Shown here: piece by piece, positions 8,923 through 17,903 of the stretch | Layout of the letters: the number at the start of each line of letters is the position of its first letter | Position numbering within the stretch: position 1 is the stretch's first letter | NCBI RefSeq assembly: GCF_002879645.1 | Contig: NZ_PNRE01000044.1 | Span: 1 to 64,000 of the forward strand | From: Halomonas heilongjiangensis | Lineage (GTDB): Bacteria; Pseudomonadota; Gammaproteobacteria; Pseudomonadales; Halomonadaceae | Reading direction: 5' to 3' | Length of the DNA stretch: 64,000 bases | Position numbers and translations under genes: made by a program | The notes under the pieces: model-generated | Seen by the model: the letters and a program-made list of their open reading frames with translations, nothing else | Told to the model about the DNA's origin: nothing | Database searches by the model: none

Positions 8923-9347
8923 AGACCGAGACCATGAGGAGCGTGATGGGCTATGTCGCCGGCCTGCTGTTCGGCCTGGGCCTGGGCATCTCGGGCATGA
9001 CCGACCCGGCGCGGGTGCTGGGCTTCCTGGACCTCCTCGGCGCCTGGGACCCGACGCTGCTGTTCGTGCTGGGCGGCGCCGTGGTGACCAACTTCATCGG
9101 CTACCGGCTGGTCTTTCGTCGCCCCAACCCGATCTACGCCGAGGCCTTCCAGCTGCCGACTCGCCAGGACCTGGACGCCCGGCTGATCGGTGGCGCGGCC
9201 CTGTTCGGCATCGGCTGGGGGCTGTCGGGCTACTGTCCTGGCCCCGCCTTCGCCTCCCTTGGTGGGCTGACGGCGCCGCTGCTTGCCATGCTGATGGCGA
9301 TGATCGCCGGCTGGTTCGTGGCCCGGGCGATTCCCGCCCGGGACTGA
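8919..9347 (+). CDS. YeeE/YedE-type sulfur transport membrane protein, second subunit (DUF6691)
   Basis: A 142-residue membrane protein, the second half of the split YeeE/YedE permease (PmpB-like). Conserved segments are GLGLGISGMTDPARVLGFLD near the start and GWGLSGYCPGPAFASL (C106) in the second half. It is translationally coupled to the preceding gene by a 4-nt overlap. Both halves together form the usual internal duplication of a full-length YeeE protein. The gene ends only 23 bp from the convergent dsbG. Confidence 0.82.
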   Translation: MKTETMRSVMGYVAGLLFGLGLGISGMTDPARVLGFLDLLGAWDPTLLFVLGGAVVTNFIGYRLVFRRPNPIYAEAFQLPTRQDLDARLIGGAALFGIGWGLSGYCPGPAFASLGGLTAPLLAMLMAMIAGWFVARAIPARD

Positions 9348-9363
9348 TGCTCGCCTGACGGGC

Positions 9364-9382
9364 GTGGCGCTCAAGGCGCCAC
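9364..9382. terminator. Hairpin between the convergent permease and dsbG genes
   Basis: GTGGCGC (9364-9370) pairs with GCGCCAC (9376-9382) across a 5-nt loop that contains part of the dsbG stop codon. It may terminate both convergent transcripts, though it has no strong T tract. Confidence 0.45.
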
Positions 9383-10129
9383 ACTACCCATCAACTCGAC
9401 CAGTTGTCCGTCGTCGGGCATGCCCTGGACGCGTACCAGGCGACCATCGTCACGCGCCAGGGTGGTCGGGGTGGCGATCAGGCCGAACTCCTCGAACAGC
9501 TGGTTGTTGGTGTAGACCTGCTCCTCGATCTCCCGGGGCTGGGCCGAGGGGGCGATCGATGTGCCGCTCTTGTGCTCGTGCAGGGCGGTGGCCGGGTCGT
9601 CGGCGCCCAGCAGGGCCGCGGCCTTGGCCGGGCTGTCCTGTGCCAGGATGCCGACCATGATATGGCGCAACTGCACCTCACCGGCGTCGATCCAGGGTCT
9701 GGCCTCGTGCCAGAGCCGGCGGCAGTAGGGGCAGTTGGGGTCGGTGAAGGTATAGAGCACCCGCGGGGCCGTCGGGTCGCCGTCGAGGATCCAGTGGCTG
9801 CGTTCGAGCCGCTCCCACGCCTCGGCATCCCGGGCACTGCGCACGTGTTCGTCGAGCGGTTCGCTGGAGAGGTCGTTGCCCGCGGCGTCCACCAGGGTAC
9901 CGACCACCGCATGCTCGCCGTCGGCGGTGACGTAGATGGCGAGTTCGCGGCCCTGGGCGCTGGCGGCGTAGCCGGTGAGGCCGCCGGGGGCCGCGAACTC
10001 GGCATGGATGTCCAGGCCCTGGTCGGCCAGCGCCCGGACCGGGGCCGGCCAGTGGCCATCGGCCAGCATCGGGGGCGCCGCGGCGAATGCCAGCAGGCCG
10101 GTGAGCAGGGCGGGGGGGATGGTGCGCAT
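9371..10129 (-). CDS. dsbG: Thiol:disulfide interchange protein DsbG
   Basis: A 252-residue periplasmic thioredoxin-fold protein. The N-terminus (MRTIPPALLTGLLAFAAAPP) is a cleavable signal peptide ending near LADG. The redox motif is CPYC (C133/C136) in TFTDPNCPYCRRLWHE, and TPTTLA supplies the cis-proline. DsbG/DsbC enzymes are dimeric isomerases or reductases that protect single cysteines from sulfenylation, kept reduced by DsbD. The start is chosen at 10129 because GAAGGA lies upstream and the signal peptide begins there. Its location next to sulfur oxidation genes may be coincidental. Confidence 0.85.
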   Translation of the reverse strand: MRTIPPALLTGLLAFAAAPPMLADGHWPAPVRALADQGLDIHAEFAAPGGLTGYAASAQGRELAIYVTADGEHAVVGTLVDAAGNDLSSEPLDEHVRSARDAEAWERLERSHWILDGDPTAPRVLYTFTDPNCPYCRRLWHEARPWIDAGEVQLRHIMVGILAQDSPAKAAALLGADDPATALHEHKSGTSIAPSAQPREIEEQVYTNNQLFEEFGLIATPTTLARDDGRLVRVQGMPDDGQLVELMGSVAP

Positions 10130-10236
10130 GTCGGAGTCCTTCCAGTCGTGGGCAGGGCGTCCCGCTGACAGTAGCATGCCGTCATCCCCGTTCCTCACTT
10201 GAGGCCGCCCCTTTTCTTCGGGCCAGCGCAGCGTAT

Positions 10237-12048
10237 TCACCCGTCATCGATGGTGGTATCGCCGGGCAGCACCAGCCACAGGCTGCGGTAGGGGGCGAGG
10301 CTCTCGCAGCGCTCCCAGGGCGTGTTCTCCAGCAGGTCGAACCAGCGGTGCCGGCCGAGCATGGCGAGCTCCAGTGGCTGGCGTCGGTCGCTGACGTTGT
10401 GGATCGCCAGCAGCCGGCGGCCTTCGGCCAGCGGGCCCCGCTCCAGTACCAGCAGCTCGGGGGGCGAAGGCACCACCCGCTGCGGGGCGTCGGGATGGAA
10501 GCAGGGCTCCTCTCGGCGCACCGCCAGGCGTCGCTTGAGGGCCAGGAAGACCTCGCGGGTCGGGGTGTTGCGACTGTCGAGCAGCTCGTCCAGCTCGTCG
10601 CGTTGCCAGTGGCGGCGGTTGATCGAGCGCAGTCGCCCGCTGCGTTCGACGCCCTCGTGGTCGTTGAGGGTGCCGGTCAGCGAGTGCAGGTAGAGCGCCG
10701 GAATGCCCTGCAGCGCCAGCATCAGGTGCTGGCTGCACAGGAATCGCTCCACCTGCCAGGGGTCCGGGCCGCGGCGCGTGCCCTTCATCGCCTCGAACCA
10801 GGTGATGTTGATCTCGTAGGGGCTGTCGCTGCCGTCGGGGGCGGCGCGCATGCTGACGAAGCCTCCGAAGCGGTGCATCAGCTCCAGCAGTGCCTCGATC
10901 TCGTGGGGCGGTAGCCAGCCCTCCAGCGGCCGTACGCCGATGCCGTCGTGGCTGGCGGTGAAGTTGAGGTAGCTACAGCCAGGGGGCAGGGCGGGAAGGC
11001 TCTCGAGCCAGCGGGCCAGGGTGCCGGCCTCGCCGCTGGTCAGGGTATGCAGCAGCAGCGGTGGCAGGGGGAACTGGTAGACCAGATGGGCCTCGTCGGG
11101 GGGAGAGGGGAGACGATCGAGACCCCCGTCCGAAAGACGATCAAGACCGAAGTAGCCGAGGTTCTCGCGATGGGGGACATTGGTCTCGGTGAGCAACAGG
11201 GTGCCCGGCGCCATGTGATCGACGATGGCGCGCAGCAGCCGCACCACCTCATGGGTCTGGGGCAGATGGATGCAGGGGGTGCCGGCCTCCTTCCACAGGT
11301 AGGCGATGGCGTCCAGGCGGATGATCCGGGCGCCCTGTTCCAGGTAGAAGAGCAGGATGCCGACGAACTCCAGCAGCACGTCGGGGTTGGCGAAGTTCAG
11401 GTCGATCTGGTCCTCGGAGAAGGTCGCCCAGAGGTGGCGGGTGCCGCGTCGGGTCGACACCGGCACCAGCAGCGGACTGCTGCGCGGGCGCACCACCGCC
11501 GAGAGGTCGGTGGCCGGATCCATCTCGATGAAGAAGTCGCGTCCCGGCAGGCTGCCGCTCAGGTAGTCGACGAACCACAGCGACTCCCGGGAGACGTGGT
11601 TGAGCACCAGGTCGACCATCAGGTCCCGGCGTTCGCCGAGCCGCCGGATATGCGACCAGTCACCGAGTGCCGGGTCGACCTCGCGATAGTGGATGACCGA
11701 GAAGCCGTCGTCGCTGCTCCAGGGAAAGAAGGGCAGCAGGTGGATGCCGCTGAAGGAGTCCGGCAGGCGCGCCTCGAGGAAGGCCTCGAGCGCCTCCAGT
11801 GGCGGCCGGTCGCCATCGAGCAGGCTGTCGCCGTAGGTGATCAGCCACTGGTCGCGCTCGCTCCACAGCGGCACCGGTTCGCTGCCGTCATGAACCGGCA
11901 TTGCACCACGCCGGTGCGAGAGCAGGGTCAGCAGGCGCCGCAGCACCTCCTCGGCGCGGGGGCCGTAGAGGAAGGTCAGGCGATCGCGGGCCCGGTCGAT
12001 GAAGGCGATATCGTCCAGGGGGCGGGAGAGCGAGCGGGATGGGGTCAT
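10237..12048 (-). CDS. GH13_18 sugar phosphorylase, probable glucosylglycerate phosphorylase
   Basis: A 603-residue alpha-amylase-superfamily phosphorylase of the sucrose phosphorylase group. Catalytic residues are visible: nucleophile D246 in [13 protein letters not shown], acid/base E288 in LLTETNVPH, and D368 in [11 protein letters not shown]. The family uses phosphate to split alpha-glucosides to glucose-1-phosphate; members act on sucrose, sucrose-6-phosphate, glucosylglycerol or glucosylglycerate. With gpgP and gpgS only 4.3 kb away, glucosylglycerate is the best guess, as for E. coli YcjM. The ATG at 12048 has GAGGG 8 nt upstream. It sits alone between convergent or divergent neighbours. 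Family membership is firm; substrate is an inference. Confidence 0.8.
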   Translation of the reverse strand: MTPSRSLSRPLDDIAFIDRARDRLTFLYGPRAEEVLRRLLTLLSHRRGAMPVHDGSEPVPLWSERDQWLITYGDSLLDGDRPPLEALEAFLEARLPDSFSGIHLLPFFPWSSDDGFSVIHYREVDPALGDWSHIRRLGERRDLMVDLVLNHVSRESLWFVDYLSGSLPGRDFFIEMDPATDLSAVVRPRSSPLLVPVSTRRGTRHLWATFSEDQIDLNFANPDVLLEFVGILLFYLEQGARIIRLDAIAYLWKEAGTPCIHLPQTHEVVRLLRAIVDHMAPGTLLLTETNVPHRENLGYFGLDRLSDGGLDRLPSPPDEAHLVYQFPLPPLLLHTLTSGEAGTLARWLESLPALPPGCSYLNFTASHDGIGVRPLEGWLPPHEIEALLELMHRFGGFVSMRAAPDGSDSPYEINITWFEAMKGTRRGPDPWQVERFLCSQHLMLALQGIPALYLHSLTGTLNDHEGVERSGRLRSINRRHWQRDELDELLDSRNTPTREVFLALKRRLAVRREEPCFHPDAPQRVVPSPPELLVLERGPLAEGRRLLAIHNVSDRRQPLELAMLGRHRWFDLLENTPWERCESLAPYRSLWLVLPGDTTIDDG

Positions 12049-12203
12049 GGGAATGCCCTCGAGTGGCCGGAAGGGTGAGCGCTGCAATGGGTCATGGCAT
12101 TTCCTTGCATGCCATGTGCCAGCCGGGGACACGCTGGGCGCTGACCCCTCGAGCCGCTACAATGCAACATCGCTCCCTCTCACGCCGACCCCGGAATCCA
12201 TCG

Positions 12204-12686
12204 ATGCACTGTCCCTTCTGCGGAACCCATGACACCAAGGTGACCGACTCCCGGCTGGTGGCCGAGGGCGACCAGGTGCGCCGTCGCCGCCAGTGCGTGG
12301 CCTGCGGCGAGCGCTTCACCACCTACGAGACCGCCGAGCTGGTGATGCCGCGGGTGGTCAAGGGCGACGGTTCCCGGGAAACCTTCGACGAGACCAAGCT
12401 GCGCGCCGGCATGCTGCGTGCCCTGGAGAAGCGTCCGGTCAGTGCCGAGTCGATCGAGGCCGCGGTGGAGCGCATTCGCCAGACCCTGCGGGCCCGCGGC
12501 GAGCGCGAGATCCATGCGCGCGACATCGGCGAGGAGGTGATGCACGCCCTGAAACGTCTCGACCAGGTCGCCTACATCCGTTTCGCCTCGGTCTACCGCC
12601 GTTTCCAGGACATCGACGAGTTCCGCGCCGAGATCGATCGCCTGTCCCAGGAGCCGACGTTCCGGCCCGACGAGCCGCGGGACTGA
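12204..12686 (+). CDS. nrdR: Transcriptional repressor NrdR
   Basis: A 160-residue regulator that represses ribonucleotide reductase genes by binding NrdR boxes. The zinc ribbon is formed by CPFC (3-6) and [12 protein letters not shown], followed by an ATP-cone domain ([20 protein letters not shown] and later). A TACAAT (12158-12163) could be its -10 box. It leads the riboflavin operon, with ribD 36 bp downstream, an order conserved in many gammaproteobacteria. Confidence 0.95.
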   Translation: MHCPFCGTHDTKVTDSRLVAEGDQVRRRRQCVACGERFTTYETAELVMPRVVKGDGSRETFDETKLRAGMLRALEKRPVSAESIEAAVERIRQTLRARGEREIHARDIGEEVMHALKRLDQVAYIRFASVYRRFQDIDEFRAEIDRLSQEPTFRPDEPRD

Positions 12687-12722
12687 GCCTCTCTCCTCAT
12701 TCGTCATCCACCAAGGAGCGCC

Positions 12723-13847
12723 ATGGCCAAGCAGACCCCCGAAGCCTGGATGGCCCGGGCCGTGGAACTGGCCCGTCGCGGCCTCTATACCACCGACCCC
12801 AATCCCCGCGTCGGCTGCGTGCTGGTCAGGAACCATCGCCTGGTCGGCGAGGGGTTTCACGAGCGTGCCGGCGAGCCCCACGCCGAGGTGCATGCCCTGC
12901 GCCAGGCCGGTGACGCGGCCCGCGGCGCCACCGCCTACGTCACCCTCGAGCCCTGCTCGCACCAGGGTCGCACCGGCCCCTGTGCCGTGGCGCTGATCGA
13001 GGCCGGGGTGAAGGCGGTGGTGGTGGCCATGGCCGACCCCAACCCCGCCGTGGCCGGCCGCGGCATCGCCATGCTGCGCGAGGCCGGCATCGACGTCGAA
13101 GTGGGTATCCTGGAGGATCAAGCGAGGGCGCTGAATCCGGGCTTCATCATGCGCATGGACCATGGTCGGCCCTTCGTGCGGCTGAAGATGGCCATGAGCC
13201 TCGACGGGCGCACCGCGATGCGCTCGGGCGAGTCCCAGTGGATCACCGGCGCCCCGGCGCGGCGCGAGGTGCAGCGCCTGCGGGCTCGATCCAGCGCCGT
13301 CCTCACCGGCGTGGAGTCGATCATCTTCGACAACTCGCGGCTCACCGTGCGCCCGGCCCAGGCCGAGCTCGACGAGGTGGAACTCGTCGCCGGCCGCCAG
13401 CCGCTGCGGGTGGTGGTCGACAGCCAGCTACGCCTGCCCCAGGCCGCGGCCTGCCTGCGCGAGCCCGGCCGCACCCTGGTGGCGACCTGCACCGGCCACG
13501 ATCCCGAGCGGCGCGAGCGCATCGAGGCGGCCGGCGCCGAGGTGGCGGTGATGCCCGCGGCGGCCGACGGCCGGGTCGACCTCCAGGCCCTGCTGCGCCA
13601 CCTGGCCGATGTGGAGCAGACCAACGAGGTGCTGCTCGAGACCGGCGCGACGCTCGCCGGCGCCATGCTTGATGCCGGCCTGGTCGACGAGATGCAGCTG
13701 TTCGTGGCGCCGACCCTGCTCGGCGGTGAGGCCCGGCCGCTGTTCCAGCTCGCCGGCATCGAGACCATGGCCCAGCAGCGCCCGCTCGACATCCTCGACA
13801 TTCGTGCCGTGGGACGCGACTGGCGCATCACCGCCCGGCCGCGCTAG
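12723..13847 (+). CDS. ribD: Bifunctional pyrimidine deaminase/reductase RibD
   Basis: A 374-residue enzyme catalysing two steps of riboflavin synthesis: deamination of the pyrimidine ring, then NADPH-dependent reduction of the ribose. The N-terminal deaminase domain has HAEVHAL and the zinc-binding PCSHQGRTGPC (77-87). The C-terminal reductase domain starts around residue 150 (RPFVRLKMAMSLDGRTA) and includes GESQWITG. AGGAG lies 6 nt before the ATG. Next in the operon comes an unusual 224-bp gap and then ribBA. Confidence 0.95.
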   Translation: MAKQTPEAWMARAVELARRGLYTTDPNPRVGCVLVRNHRLVGEGFHERAGEPHAEVHALRQAGDAARGATAYVTLEPCSHQGRTGPCAVALIEAGVKAVVVAMADPNPAVAGRGIAMLREAGIDVEVGILEDQARALNPGFIMRMDHGRPFVRLKMAMSLDGRTAMRSGESQWITGAPARREVQRLRARSSAVLTGVESIIFDNSRLTVRPAQAELDEVELVAGRQPLRVVVDSQLRLPQAAACLREPGRTLVATCTGHDPERRERIEAAGAEVAVMPAAADGRVDLQALLRHLADVEQTNEVLLETGATLAGAMLDAGLVDEMQLFVAPTLLGGEARPLFQLAGIETMAQQRPLDILDIRAVGRDWRITARPR

Positions 13848-13918
13848 GCGAGCCACGAGCTGCGAGCGGTTGGTAGCCAGCCCGATAAGACGGAGACCGT
13901 TAGGCGCCCGAAGCCAGA

Positions 13919-13977
13919 ACTGGCGCCCGACGCCGCGCCACGGATGCTCACTACTGGCGCCCGACGCCGCGCCACGG
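13919..13977. repeat. Two perfect 25-bp direct repeats in the ribD-ribBA gap
   Basis: A 25-base unit beginning ACTGGCGCCCGACGCCG occurs at 13919-13943 and again, identical, at 13953-13977. A shorter related GGCGCCCGAAGCC lies just before at 13913. The 224-bp gap otherwise has no reading frame of note. It also contains a hairpin GGCGAC/GTCGCC near 14012-14030. I see no FMN riboswitch pattern in it. Confidence 0.75.
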
Positions 13978-14071
13978 TACCCTGACGCCGTTTCGAGGCG
14001 GGACGTTGCCTGCCGGCGACCCGAGCGTCGCCGTGTCGCGACAACCGCCACGCTGAATTTCTGGAGATCCC

Positions 14072-15238
14072 ATGGTGCACTCCTCCTCCGGGGGCCTGGC
14101 CCCCATCGAAGACCTGATCGAGGACATCCGTCAGGGCAAGATGGTGATCCTCATGGACGACGAGGACCGCGAGAACGAAGGCGACATCATCATGGCCGCC
14201 GAGAAGGTCGAGGCCGAGCACATCAACTTCATGGCGCGTCACGCCCGTGGCCTGATCTGCCTGCCGATGACCCGCGAGCGCTGCGAGCGGCTCCGGCTGC
14301 CGCTGATGGTGCGCGACAACGGCTCGGGCTTCGGCACCAAGTTCACCCTCTCCATCGAGGCCGCCGAGGGGGTGACCACCGGCATCTCCGCCGCCGACCG
14401 CGCGCGCACCGTGCAGGCCGCGGTGGACCGTGACGCCCGGGCCGAGGACATCGTCCAGCCCGGCCACATCTTCCCGCTGATGGCCGAGCCCGGCGGCGTG
14501 CTGCGCCGGGCCGGCCATACCGAGGCGGCCTGTGACCTGGCGGCCCTGGCCGGTCTCGATCCCAGCGGCGTGATCTGCGAGATCATGAACGACGACGGCA
14601 GCATGGCGCGCCGTCCGGAGCTCGAGCGCTTCGCCGCCGAGCATGACCTGAAGATGGGCACCATCGCCGACCTGATCCACTACCGCATCCACAACGAGCA
14701 GACCGTGGCGCCGGTGGAGGCCACGCCGGTGCACACCGCCTTCGGCGAGTTGACCCTGCATGTCTTTCGCGACAGCATCCAGGGCGCCCACCACCTGGCG
14801 CTGGTCAAGGGGCGACCGAGCCCCGAGACCCTGACCACGGTGCGCGTGCACCTGGCCGACGTCATGCGCGACCTGCTCGGCCTGCAGAAGGGCGAGGGGG
14901 GGCACTGGACGACCCATGCCGCCCTCGAGGAGGTCGCCCGCGCCGATCACGGTGTCTTCGTGCTGCTCGACGATGGCCGGCCGCGCCAGGATTTCCTCGA
15001 CTATCTCGAGGTGTTCCTGGAGCGCCGCCGCCCGCCACGCACCAGCGACTCCGACGGCGCCGGCAACTACCTGACCATCGGCACCGGCTCGCAGATCCTC
15101 CGCCACCTGGGGGTGGGTCGCATGCGGCTGCTCAGCTCGCCGTGGAAGTTCTCGGCGCTCTCCGGCTTCGACCTGGAAGTGGTCGAACGGCTCGGCCCCG
15201 AGGATTGCGCGGACGACGACAGCGCCACCGACGCCTGA
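14072..15238 (+). CDS. ribBA: 3,4-dihydroxy-2-butanone-4-phosphate synthase with degenerate GTP cyclohydrolase II domain
   Basis: A 388-residue protein. Residues 1 to about 205 are a full DHBP synthase ([37 protein letters not shown]), making the four-carbon unit of riboflavin from ribulose-5-phosphate. The rest has the GTP cyclohydrolase II fold, but the zinc-binding cysteines are missing: where active enzymes have VHSECLTGD-type sequence, this one has [12 protein letters not shown] (from V259). It therefore looks like RibBX of Pseudomonas, with GTP cyclohydrolase activity supplied by a separate ribA elsewhere. CTGGAGAT precedes the ATG. ribH follows after 82 bp. Confidence 0.92.
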   Translation: MVHSSSGGLAPIEDLIEDIRQGKMVILMDDEDRENEGDIIMAAEKVEAEHINFMARHARGLICLPMTRERCERLRLPLMVRDNGSGFGTKFTLSIEAAEGVTTGISAADRARTVQAAVDRDARAEDIVQPGHIFPLMAEPGGVLRRAGHTEAACDLAALAGLDPSGVICEIMNDDGSMARRPELERFAAEHDLKMGTIADLIHYRIHNEQTVAPVEATPVHTAFGELTLHVFRDSIQGAHHLALVKGRPSPETLTTVRVHLADVMRDLLGLQKGEGGHWTTHAALEEVARADHGVFVLLDDGRPRQDFLDYLEVFLERRRPPRTSDSDGAGNYLTIGTGSQILRHLGVGRMRLLSSPWKFSALSGFDLEVVERLGPEDCADDDSATDA

Positions 15239-15320
15239 GGCGGTGGCAGCGAACATCAACGGCACGGCCGCGGCCGTGCCACGGATTCAGCCGGACTGGA
15301 TTCACGAGGAACCTGGAACC

Positions 15321-15815
15321 ATGCAACCGATTTCCCAAGTCGAAGGCAGCTTCGTCGACGTCGAAGGCCGTTACGTGATCGTAGTGGGCCGCTTCAACCA
15401 TCACGTGGTCGACAGCCTGGTCGAGGGCGCCGTGGACATCCTGGTGCGCCACGGCGTCGACGGCGAGAACATCGATATCGTCCATGTTCCCGGGGCCTGG
15501 GAACTGCCGCTGGCGGTGAAGCGAGTGCTCAAGGTGGCGCGCCCCGATGCGGTGATCGCCCTGGGCGCGGTGATCCGCGGTGGCACGCCGCACTTCGAGT
15601 ACGTGGCCGGCGGCTGCAATGCGGCACTCGGCAACCTGCAGCTCGAGTTCGATACCCCCATCGCCAATGGCGTGCTCACCGTCAACTCCATCGAGCAGGC
15701 CATCGAGCGCTCCGGCACCAAGGCCGGCAACAAGGGCGCCGAGGCGGCCATGGCGGCCATGGAGATGGTATCGCTGCTGCGTTGCTTCGACGGTGACGAC
15801 GGGGGTGAGGCATGA
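15321..15815 (+). CDS. ribH: 6,7-dimethyl-8-ribityllumazine synthase RibH
   Basis: A 164-residue lumazine synthase that condenses the pyrimidine and DHBP; it usually assembles as pentamers or 60-mers. Substrate-binding segments [42 protein letters not shown] and [12 protein letters not shown] are intact, with the catalytic His in GGTPHFEY. The ATG at 15321 is preferred to an earlier in-frame start because it fits the family N-terminus. Its stop overlaps nusB by 4 nt. Confidence 0.93.
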   Translation: MQPISQVEGSFVDVEGRYVIVVGRFNHHVVDSLVEGAVDILVRHGVDGENIDIVHVPGAWELPLAVKRVLKVARPDAVIALGAVIRGGTPHFEYVAGGCNAALGNLQLEFDTPIANGVLTVNSIEQAIERSGTKAGNKGAEAAMAAMEMVSLLRCFDGDDGGEA

Positions 15816-16315
15816 GCGGCGAGCACCCGCGCGCGCCCTCGGCGGCGCAGCTGGCCCGTCGTGCCGCCCGCGAGCTGGCGGTACAGGGCCTCTACCAGTG
15901 GCAGATGACCGGCAAGTCGATCACCGCGGTGGAAGCCGAGTTCAGGAGCCAGGTGGCCGACGACGACCTCGACGACCACGAGAACTGGCACAAGGTCATG
16001 GAGATCGCCGACCTGGCGCTGTTCCATGAGCTGCTGCACAACGTGGTACGTTTCAAGGCGGAGCTGGACGTCGCCATTTCGCCGCTGCTCGACCGTCGGC
16101 TCGAGGACCTCGACCCCATCGAGCTGGCCATTCTGCGCTTGGGCGCCTACGAGCTCTCCCGACGCCTCGAGGTGCCGTACCGGGTGGTGATCAACGAGGG
16201 GGTCGAGTTGGCCAAGTCCTTCGGCGCCACCGACGGTCACAAGTACGTCAACGGTATCCTCGACAAGCTCGCCGGACGGCTGCGTGCCGCCGAGGTCGCT
16301 GCCCGTCGCCGCTGA
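15812..16315 (+). CDS. nusB: Transcription antitermination factor NusB
   Basis: A 167-residue all-helical protein that binds boxA RNA with NusE (S10) to prevent premature termination in rRNA operons. Typical features are [20 protein letters not shown] near the N-terminus, [16 protein letters not shown], and [20 protein letters not shown] followed by VNGILDKLA. It is coupled to ribH through an ATGA overlap. Confidence 0.95.
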   Translation: MSGEHPRAPSAAQLARRAARELAVQGLYQWQMTGKSITAVEAEFRSQVADDDLDDHENWHKVMEIADLALFHELLHNVVRFKAELDVAISPLLDRRLEDLDPIELAILRLGAYELSRRLEVPYRVVINEGVELAKSFGATDGHKYVNGILDKLAGRLRAAEVAARRR

Positions 16316-16328
16316 AGGTTGCCACCGG

Positions 16329-17297
16329 ATGCACAGCGAATTCGAACTGATTGCCCGCTACTTCACCCCCGCGCCTCCCGGTCCCGAGGCCGGGGTGGCC
16401 CTGGGCGTCGGCGACGACTGCACCCTGCTCGCTCCCACCCCGGGGCGACGCCTGGCGGTCAGCGTCGACACCTCGGTGGCCGGCGTGCACTTCCCCGACG
16501 AGGCGCCGGCCGAGGCGATCGGCCACCGGGCGCTGGCAGTGAGCCTCAGCGATCTGGCGGCGATGGGGGCCCGTGCCCGCTGGTGCCTGATGGCGCTGAC
16601 CCTTGCCGAGGCCGATGATGCCTGGCTGGAGGGCTTTTCCCGTGGCTTCCGGGCCCTGTGCGAGGCCAGCGGTACCGCCCTGGTGGGGGGCGACGTGACC
16701 CGCGGTGCCACCGCCATCGGGGTGACCGTGATGGGCGAGGTCGATCCCCGGGTCGCCCTGACCCGCGGCGGCGCGCGAGCCGGTGACCTCATCGCCGTGA
16801 CCGGCACCCTGGGCGGTGGGGCCGGCGGGCTGGCGCTGTGGCAGCGGGGCGAGCGCGACCCCGCCCATCCGCTGCTCGTACGCTATCTGCGACCCCTGCC
16901 GCGGCTGGCCGCCGGCGAGGCCCTGCTGGGGCTGGCCACGGCGGCCATCGATGTCTCCGATGGCCTGCTGGCCGACCTCGGCCACGTCCTCGAGGCGTCC
17001 GGGGTGGGCGCGGAGCTCGACCGCGACGCCCTGCCGCTGGCCGAGGGGCTGGTGGCGGCGCTGGGCGAGGAACCGGCCCGGCAGGCGGCACTCGGCGGCG
17101 GCGATGACTACGAGCTGCTGCTGACACTGCCCGCCGAGCGGCTGGACGAGGCGCGCGGGCGCCTGGCGGCGCTCGATCTGCCGCTCACCGCGATCGGCCG
17201 GATCACCGAGGCGCCGGGGGTGGTCGGGGTGGAAGCCGGCGCCCTCGGTGGCTGGCAGCACTTCCAGGGGCTGCCCGACAGGGGAGGGCAGCCATGA
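16329..17297 (+). CDS. thiL: Thiamine-monophosphate kinase ThiL
   Basis: A 322-residue ATP-dependent kinase converting thiamine monophosphate to the diphosphate cofactor. Motifs of the PurM/ThiL fold are present: FELIARYF, GVGDDCTLL, VSVDTSVAGVHFP, LAVSLSDLAAMGA, GGDVTRGA and IDVSDGLLADLGH. The ATG at 16329 (GAAGG upstream) begins at the family N-terminus; an earlier in-frame start would overlap nusB by 32 bp. The stop overlaps pgpA. Confidence 0.94.
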   Translation: MHSEFELIARYFTPAPPGPEAGVALGVGDDCTLLAPTPGRRLAVSVDTSVAGVHFPDEAPAEAIGHRALAVSLSDLAAMGARARWCLMALTLAEADDAWLEGFSRGFRALCEASGTALVGGDVTRGATAIGVTVMGEVDPRVALTRGGARAGDLIAVTGTLGGGAGGLALWQRGERDPAHPLLVRYLRPLPRLAAGEALLGLATAAIDVSDGLLADLGHVLEASGVGAELDRDALPLAEGLVAALGEEPARQAALGGGDDYELLLTLPAERLDEARGRLAALDLPLTAIGRITEAPGVVGVEAGALGGWQHFQGLPDRGGQP

Positions 17298-17767
17298 ACC
17301 GCTCTCCCGCCAGCGTCTGGCACCGTCCGACCCATTTCCTCGCCTTCGGGTTCGGCAGTGGCGCGGTGCCCTGGGCACCGGGCACCTTCGGCACCCTGGC
17401 GGCCATTCCCTTCTACTGGCTGATCTCCGAACTGCCCCTGACCTGGTACCTGGCGCTGGTGGCGGTGGCCTTCGTCTGGGGCGTATGGATCTGCGACAAG
17501 ACCTCCCGCGACCTGGGGGTCCACGATCACTCCGGCATCGTCTGGGACGAGTTCGTCGGCTACTGGATCACCATGGCCGCGGTGCCCTTCTCCTGGGAAG
17601 CGGCCTTGTGGGGGTTCATCGTCTTTCGCATCTTCGACGTCTTCAAGCCCTGGCCGATCCGCTGGGCGGATCGGCGCGTGGCCGGAGGCTTCGGCATCAT
17701 GATCGACGATGTGCTCGCCGGCATCTACGCCTGGAGCACGATGCACCTGTGGTTATGGTTACACTGA
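17294..17767 (+). CDS. pgpA: Phosphatidylglycerophosphatase A
   Basis: A 157-residue inner-membrane phosphatase that makes phosphatidylglycerol from its phosphate. HFLAFGFGSGAVPWAPGTFG at the N-terminus, HDHSGIVWDEFVGYWIT and RIFDVFKPWPI are the PgpA motifs, with several hydrophobic segments. It is translationally coupled to thiL (ATGA) and ends the operon; 136 bp of unremarkable sequence follow. Confidence 0.94.
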   Translation: MNRSPASVWHRPTHFLAFGFGSGAVPWAPGTFGTLAAIPFYWLISELPLTWYLALVAVAFVWGVWICDKTSRDLGVHDHSGIVWDEFVGYWITMAAVPFSWEAALWGFIVFRIFDVFKPWPIRWADRRVAGGFGIMIDDVLAGIYAWSTMHLWLWLH

Positions 17768-17903
17768 CGACACGCACCGATGACATGTCGATACAGGGTG
17801 CCATTCGCGTGCGGGTGGTCCGTGACATGCCTCGGGGCCTTTCGAGGGACTAGGCCGCGGTTGGGAGGCTGCCGGTGACGGCATCCAGGGGAGGGAGGCC
17901 GCT

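Noticed and set aside
13913..13977. A CRISPR-like pair of repeats
   Set aside because: Only two units with a 9-bp spacer and no cas genes; spacing is far too short for a CRISPR array.
13848..14071. FMN riboswitch before ribBA
   Set aside because: None of the conserved RFN segments can be recognised; the gap has only direct repeats and a small hairpin.
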